DNA of 64,000 nucleotides, taken from NCBI GenBank assembly GCA_030015575.1, contig JASDDO010000026.1, positions 453,135,096 to 453,199,095 of the forward strand, read 5' to 3'. The translations under genes were made by a program, and so were the position numbers. This DNA comes from Agapanthus africanus. Its lineage: Eukaryota; Streptophyta; Magnoliopsida; Asparagales; Amaryllidaceae. The notes below the pieces were generated by a model. That model saw only the letters and a list, made by a program, of their open reading frames with translations, searched no databases and was not told where the DNA came from. Shown one piece after another: positions 60,301 through 64,000 of the stretch. How positions within the stretch are numbered: the stretch's first letter is position 1; every line of letters starts with the position of its first letter.

Positions 60301-61311
60301 AGAACTGTAGTATTCCTCGTTTTATACGTGGATGACATTCTCTTAATAGGAAATGACATTCCTATGCTACAATCTGTCAAGGGGTTCTTGTCACACAGGT
60401 TCTCCATGAAAGACCTGGGTGATGCCTCATACATTCTGGGTATCCGGATCTACCGTGACAGATCCAAGAGGATATTAGGACTTTCTCAGTCCAGGTACAT
60501 CGACACCGTGCTGAAAAGATTCAGTATGGAAGATTCCAAGCACGGTAACCTGCCGGCTTGTCACGGGATCACCCTCTCTAAAGAGATGTCTCCCAAGACT
60601 GATTTGGAGAGGGATCGCATGTCTATTATACCCTACGCTTCTGCGGTAGGCTCTATAATGTATGCGATGTTGTGTACCAGACCGGATGTAGCTTATGCAC
60701 TGAGTGTGGTAAGCCGGTATCAGTCTAACCCAGGGGAGAAACACTGGATAGCGGTAAAGAACATTCTCAAGTACCTGAGAAGGACTAAGGAGATGTTCTT
60801 GGTGTATGGCGGAAAAGACCTCCAGATCGAGGCCTTTGCTGACTCCAGCTTCCAGAGTGACAAGGATGATTCCAAGTCCATGTCGGGTTTTGTCTTTACC
60901 CTCAATGGAGGGGCGGTGTGTTGGAAGAGTTCCAAACAAGAAACCGTTGCAGACTCGACGATGGAAGCGGAATACATCGCTGCATCTGATGCCGCAAAAG
61001 AAGCAGTCTGGATGAGGAAGTTCTTGAAAGAACTTCAGGTGGTTCCGTCCATTGTTGATCCAATACCTCTGTATTGCGACAACAACGGGGCTATAGCTTT
61101 AGCGAAGGAACCAAGGTCCCATCAGAAATCCAGGCACATCTTGAGGCGGTATCACCTGATCAGGGAGATCGTGGATCGCCAGGAGATCGAGGTTCGGAGA
61201 GTCGCTTCAGAAGACAACACTGCTGATCCATTCACCAAGGCCTTGCCCCAGACTCAGTTCGAGCGGCTGATCGAGATGATAGGTCTTCGATACGCCAGTA
61301 CATGGCCTTAG
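57361..61311 (+). CDS. Copia-F Gag-Pol polyprotein (intact)
   Basis: Single 1316-residue ORF of an Angela/BARE-type copia element. I start it at ATG 57361 (MTGLKLLLDKNKL), the position used in copia-E; an upstream TTG at 57343 is in frame but unlikely. Domains: Gag capsid to about residue 220, a basic stretch, CCHC knuckle at 256-269 (CFYCHKKGHWKNDC), protease with D306 (LDTGSGS), integrase zinc finger from H441 (HCRLGH), catalytic D502, D565 and E601 (D-35-E spacing), RT with YVDD at 989-992, and RNase H with D1161, E1204, D1240 and D1289. No stop or frameshift. The proteins should assemble particles, copy RNA and integrate DNA. They could serve in trans for other elements, since F itself lacks a primer site. 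Confidence 0.96.
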   Translation: MTGLKLLLDKNKLTGPNYKDWLRNVKIAITYDKLGYLLTTKAPPVPGPTSSVADKEIRKTWEIDSAKAKCLLLASMDNEHQRRHENMDMESILLHTKELYGEQSRIARYEASKKLFSTRMAVGSSVAEHVLKMIGYIEELADLGITLESELYTDIVLQSLPSTYAQFILNFNLQEKEVELSELLNMLRSAKGTLQKGRDTSTLFVGGSSSSRSKAKAKGKKKKAPAKPRGGVSKVDTKGKAKATKIAGKLVDKEECFYCHKKGHWKNDCRAWKARTQELKQVAASASGVYVIENCLSINSTSWVLDTGSGSHICNSLQALRNRRVLKAGDMTLRVANGPSMDAKAVGDYHLGMSDGHVLVLRNCFFVPNATCNIISVSLVSKEGYEFAFVSNVVNIHLNQVLIGSGTLSNGIYVLNQPQIFNVQNTYKRKSPELNQTFLWHCRLGHINERRLTKLHTEGYLNTFEYQSYATCQSCLKGKMTKTPFTGQGVRASELLGLVHSDVCGPMSTHARSGHSYFITFTDDFSRYGYVFLMKHKSEAFGKFQEYKNEVEKQTGKSIKILRSDRGGEYLSAEFLNYLKENGILSQLTPPYTPQHNGVSERRNRTLLDMVRSMMSNAELPRSFWGYALEEAAYLLNKAPTKTVPTTPYEMWTGKKPCLKYLKVWGCPAFVKKQHADKLEARSVQCKFVGYPRNSRGYLFYSAEEQKVFVSQHARFLETEFLETQISGSTIELEEVPEPQTVTESLVEPEGSTERDIPAPLRRSSRQSHPPERYYGFLIDGDREDCIIDYDEPTSFQQAVQSIDSVKWLDAMRTEMESMYTNKVWTLDIAPDGVKPVGCKWIFKRKIGVDGQVETYKARLVAKGFRQRPGLDYDETFSPVAMLKSIRILLAIAAFHDYEIWQMDVKTAFLNGNLEECVYMDQPEGFIQSGSSGKVCKLLKSIYGLKQASRSWNICFDETVKEFGFIKNPDEPCIYSRFVARTVVFLVLYVDDILLIGNDIPMLQSVKGFLSHRFSMKDLGDASYILGIRIYRDRSKRILGLSQSRYIDTVLKRFSMEDSKHGNLPACHGITLSKEMSPKTDLERDRMSIIPYASAVGSIMYAMLCTRPDVAYALSVVSRYQSNPGEKHWIAVKNILKYLRRTKEMFLVYGGKDLQIEAFADSSFQSDKDDSKSMSGFVFTLNGGAVCWKSSKQETVADSTMEAEYIAASDAAKEAVWMRKFLKELQVVPSIVDPIPLYCDNNGAIALAKEPRSHQKSRHILRRYHLIREIVDRQEIEVRRVASEDNTADPFTKALPQTQFERLIEMIGLRYASTWP

Positions 61312-61314
61312 TGC

Positions 61315-61325
61315 AAGTGGGAGAT
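61315..61325 (+). other. Copia-F polypurine tract
   Basis: AAGTGGGAGAT immediately before the 3' LTR start TGTTAG. Confidence 0.9.
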
Positions 61326-63508
61326 TGTTAGTGTATATGCCCTAGAGGCCATTACTGTATCATACTAGCTTGTATATTACTTAATGGATGCTTGGGATAT
61401 TCACCTTGTATATACAATCTTGCTCAAAATAGTAGTATGCTACTTGGTTTGTTTCTACTTCAATGTGTACATGTGTTTATTTTTGTATATCGCCTATAAA
61501 CATTAGTAGAGCCCTTAGGATCTTTGCTTGATTACCAGCGATGTGATGGCCGTCACACTAGTGGGGCTGGGTAATCAATAAGCACATCCTTATGCAGGTC
61601 CCTGGTCGCAGGACTATCGAGACAGGGCATCGATACTCCGGAGTAGACCAGCGCATGCGCTTCTCATCCCAGTGTGGGAGACGGTCTGTCCCACAGCCGT
61701 CAGTACGTCGTACTTGAGATAGTATGCGGGTGCTCGTTAGGTTACGGGTACACTGGACAGGACTCGTCGGGAACTGACTAGTTGGTATTATACCTATCGT
61801 CAGTTATCAGTTCCCAGGTGACATGAGTACAGCTTAGTCCGCTGACTTGACACTGTCACTTCGCCTCGGGTGTGTTCCCACTGTACTTTGATCACCACCC
61901 TACCACGGCTCAAAGGAGTCGTGCAAACAGGTGGTGGTTGGGTGCAGTCCCGAAGCATTTGGAGGCAGTGACGGTTAGACAGGATTCGTCTCTCCCGGTA
62001 TTGGGGGTTGACATCGCGCTGTGTCTAGAAGAGCCATTACACGAGTAGTCTCTGGCCAGGGCAAACGAGATATACTGGTAGGTTTCCAGTGTTATCTCAG
62101 GGTGTTTTGGGCTTCGCTCCGGCACGACTTGTACCGCTATTGGGGGACTGACGGTTACCGCCCCCTAGGCCCGCCATGCGATGTATCAGACGAACAGACC
62201 GGACTGTACGGAGAATGTCACACTCAGGCTCAGTAGGAGTTCAGATGGGTTTCGCCTCGTCGGTCTTCTTGTCGGCATTACCTGGGGACCGTTACGCACA
62301 GCTAGTGCCGCTTGCGGTCTGTGGTTAAACCCACTGCCAGCGTAGTGTCGAGTCTTTAGAGTCCCACACAGAAAGCTTTTGGCCTTTAGGCAAAAGAGTA
62401 GAGGTCGCATGGTATTGCGACAGGTCGCATGGTTTTGCGACAGGGTTCGGTCACATCCGTGCACTTGTGTACGTACAGTGTCCGGACAGTTTACACTAGC
62501 GGGCTTTGGTTTAAGCCAGATCCTAGTGTATCTTATGGGATTGGATTTATCCAGTTTGCATTCGTGTTCCTCGGAACGCGGATGCGGGTGTGTATGCACA
62601 GTTGACAGGGAGGCAGAGGCAGCGGATTCTCATTAGGGTTGTTGACAGTTGACCGTTGACTTTTGACTTTTTGCTCAACCCTAATGAGAATATGATATGT
62701 GATTAACTATTATATTAATTAAGTATTATGGTGATATGGTTGTTGACTTGTTGACTTTTGTTGACTTGTTGACTTTGTTGACTTGTTGACTTTTGTTGAC
62801 TTGTTGACCGGTTGACTAGGCTTGACTAGTTGACCATCATGATAACCATGGTTATCATTTCATGCCAAAGACTTTTACTTGCTTGCTCATTTGAGTAAAA
62901 TGAGTGCATGACATGATAAGCTTATGGTTGCTTCAAACCATCACATAAGACTTTTTTGATATGATGAGTTATGATCACTTTGGATTATGAGAGGGTGAAA
63001 GACAAAAGAGTTGCTCATTCTTTCTTGCTCATTCTCTCTCTTGTTCTTGAGCTCTCCTCTTGCTCTCACCCTCAACCTCTTGCTCCCTCTCTTGATCTAT
63101 GGTTCTCTTGTCTCATGAGTTGAGAATCAAGAACCATAGATAAAATCCCATTCTAAATCTTCTCTACTCATTCTAGTTCACTAGGTTTAGCAAACCAAGT
63201 GAACTAGTTTCTTCAAAGAACGAAGAAGGAGCTAAAGGTTGGAGCTTTCAAGTGGATCTATCTTCGGCGTACGGAGACGACGAGAAGGAGCCATCGGACC
63301 ACCACCGGAGCTTGAAGAAGAAGGAGTTCAAGACAAGCTAGGTATAACCATCTTCATCCGAGTAGCTAAATATCTTTAGCTTAGTATGCTAGTTTTAGTT
63401 TAGGTAAAGATCCCGACCTAGCTTAGTCCATGTTGCCTCTTGCGTTAAAATTTTGATTTTATACCGTTTCCGCCTCCCCGTAAGAACCGGGGGTAACGTG
63501 GACTTACA
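61326..63508 (+). repeat. Copia-F 3' LTR
   Basis: 2183 bp ending CTTACA, followed by TGTAC and the rest of the copia-E LTR. It carries the second TTGAC array (62642-62834) and the palindrome (62839-62858). Confidence 0.95.
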
Positions 63509-63513
63509 TGTAC

Positions 63514-64000
63514 GGTAGTGTTGCTGGTTGGCTCGACGGGAGTTGTAGCAGGTTCGCTTGTTTTCTTCTGATCGCTCCATACCCGGGTGGCCGTTACGTT
63601 TAGCTGACCGCTTGCGGCTTGGGGGTGCTTGATATGATCATCACCCTCTGCCGGCGTATTGACGAGTCTTAGAGTCCCACACAGGAGTTACCTAGTCTAG
63701 GCGAAACGTTGTGGTGCGCGTATGCGATATGCGCATGGACCAGATTAAAATGCGCGTATATGATACCGTGCATTGATCGGGCGGCTTGCTTTCGGTAGGG
63801 TCATATGTGATATGGCCGGATTGATAAATCAAGTGTTGATTTATCATTTAACCATTAGTTTTCTCACTTAAAACCTTTTCTTGGAAGATGGATGTGTGCA
63901 TGCATGTATGTTTTTCTTTCTTTCTTTCTTACTAGTTTTATGCACATATGGATGTGCATACATACATACATACATACACCTATCTATCATGGTTGTTTAC
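63514..64000 (+). repeat. Copia-E 3' LTR, second part (runs off window)
   Basis: GGTAGTGTTGCTGG onward matches the 5' LTR of E from about 44609. About 745 bp of the LTR should remain beyond the edge. Confidence 0.95.

Larger units (their letters stand above)
53127..63508 (+). mobile_element. Copia-F: young Angela/BARE-type element with intact polyprotein but no primer site
   Basis: LTRs (TGTTAGTGTATATGCCC start, CTTACA end) of about 2183 bp differing at about ten positions by eye (about 0.5%), with a target duplication TGTAC (53122-53126 and 63509-63513) in the 3' LTR of copia-E. It has a 1316-residue ORF, a polypurine tract and a structured leader. The 5' LTR lacks its last three bases, and the expected TGGTATCAGAGC is absent. 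It is the youngest element in the window. Confidence 0.95.
43741..64000 (+). mobile_element. Copia-E: near-complete Angela/BARE-type element, interrupted by F, continues past window
   Basis: 5' LTR 43741-45836 (2096 bp, TGTTGG...CCTATCA), primer site, leader, gag-pol 48337-52248, polypurine tract, and 3' LTR 52263-53126 plus 63514-64000. The probable left target duplication is GAGGC (43736-43740); the right one is outside the window. The two LTRs differ at roughly 27 of 1350 comparable positions (about 2%). It retains gag, unlike A, B and C. Confidence 0.92.

Overview
The window is plant nuclear DNA made entirely of nested LTR retrotransposons. I see no host gene, tRNA, rRNA or CRISPR array. 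The evidence for a plant is the families present: Ty1/copia elements of the Angela/BARE type (2.1-2.2 kb LTRs, an early LTR motif ATGCCCTAGAGGC, an initiator-tRNA-Met primer site TGGTATCAGAGCC, protease-integrase-RT-RNase H order) and a degenerate chromovirus-like Ty3/gypsy element on the minus strand. I cannot name the species.

Layout. Gypsy-1 (minus strand) occupies 1-3293, 13680-15275 and 25107-about 25830. Copia-A (3294-13674, target duplication GTCCG) splits its protease region and copia-B (15276-25101, duplication CCTCC) splits its 5' LTR. Gypsy-2 (minus, about 25831-29013) is a second partial copy. Its 5' LTR is cut by copia-D at exactly the same CCTCC. Copia-D (29014-43740 in pieces) has copia-C (29438-39836, duplication GGACT) in its 5' LTR and copia-E (from 43741) in its leader. 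Copia-F (53127-63508, duplication TGTAC) sits in the 3' LTR of E, which then runs off the window at 64000. All copia elements point in the + direction. The nesting gypsy-2 > D > E > F is four levels deep.

Age and activity. LTR comparison by eye gives F as youngest (about 0.5% difference), then A, C and E (roughly 1.6-2%), then B (about 6% over the first 420 bases). F carries one intact 1316-residue Gag-Pol ORF with all catalytic residues, but its primer-binding site is missing. E has nearly complete Gag-Pol broken by two frameshifts. A, B and C are a non-autonomous lineage: they share a deletion of most of gag and the same change of the integrase catalytic Glu to Gly, so they must have moved using proteins from relatives such as E or F.

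The most interesting signal is in the 2-3 kb leaders between primer site and gag. They are full of nested inverted repeats that stay pairable in all subfamilies although the paired bases differ. The best is a domain of about 127 nt with four to five stacked stems capped by an invariant GGAG loop, plus three successive UUGACC hairpins and a GAAA-capped hairpin before gag. This looks like an undescribed conserved retrotransposon RNA architecture, possibly for packaging, dimerisation or translation. A conserved splice-donor-like site in the LTR and an acceptor-like site just before gag raise the possibility that the structured leader is removed from a translated RNA pool.
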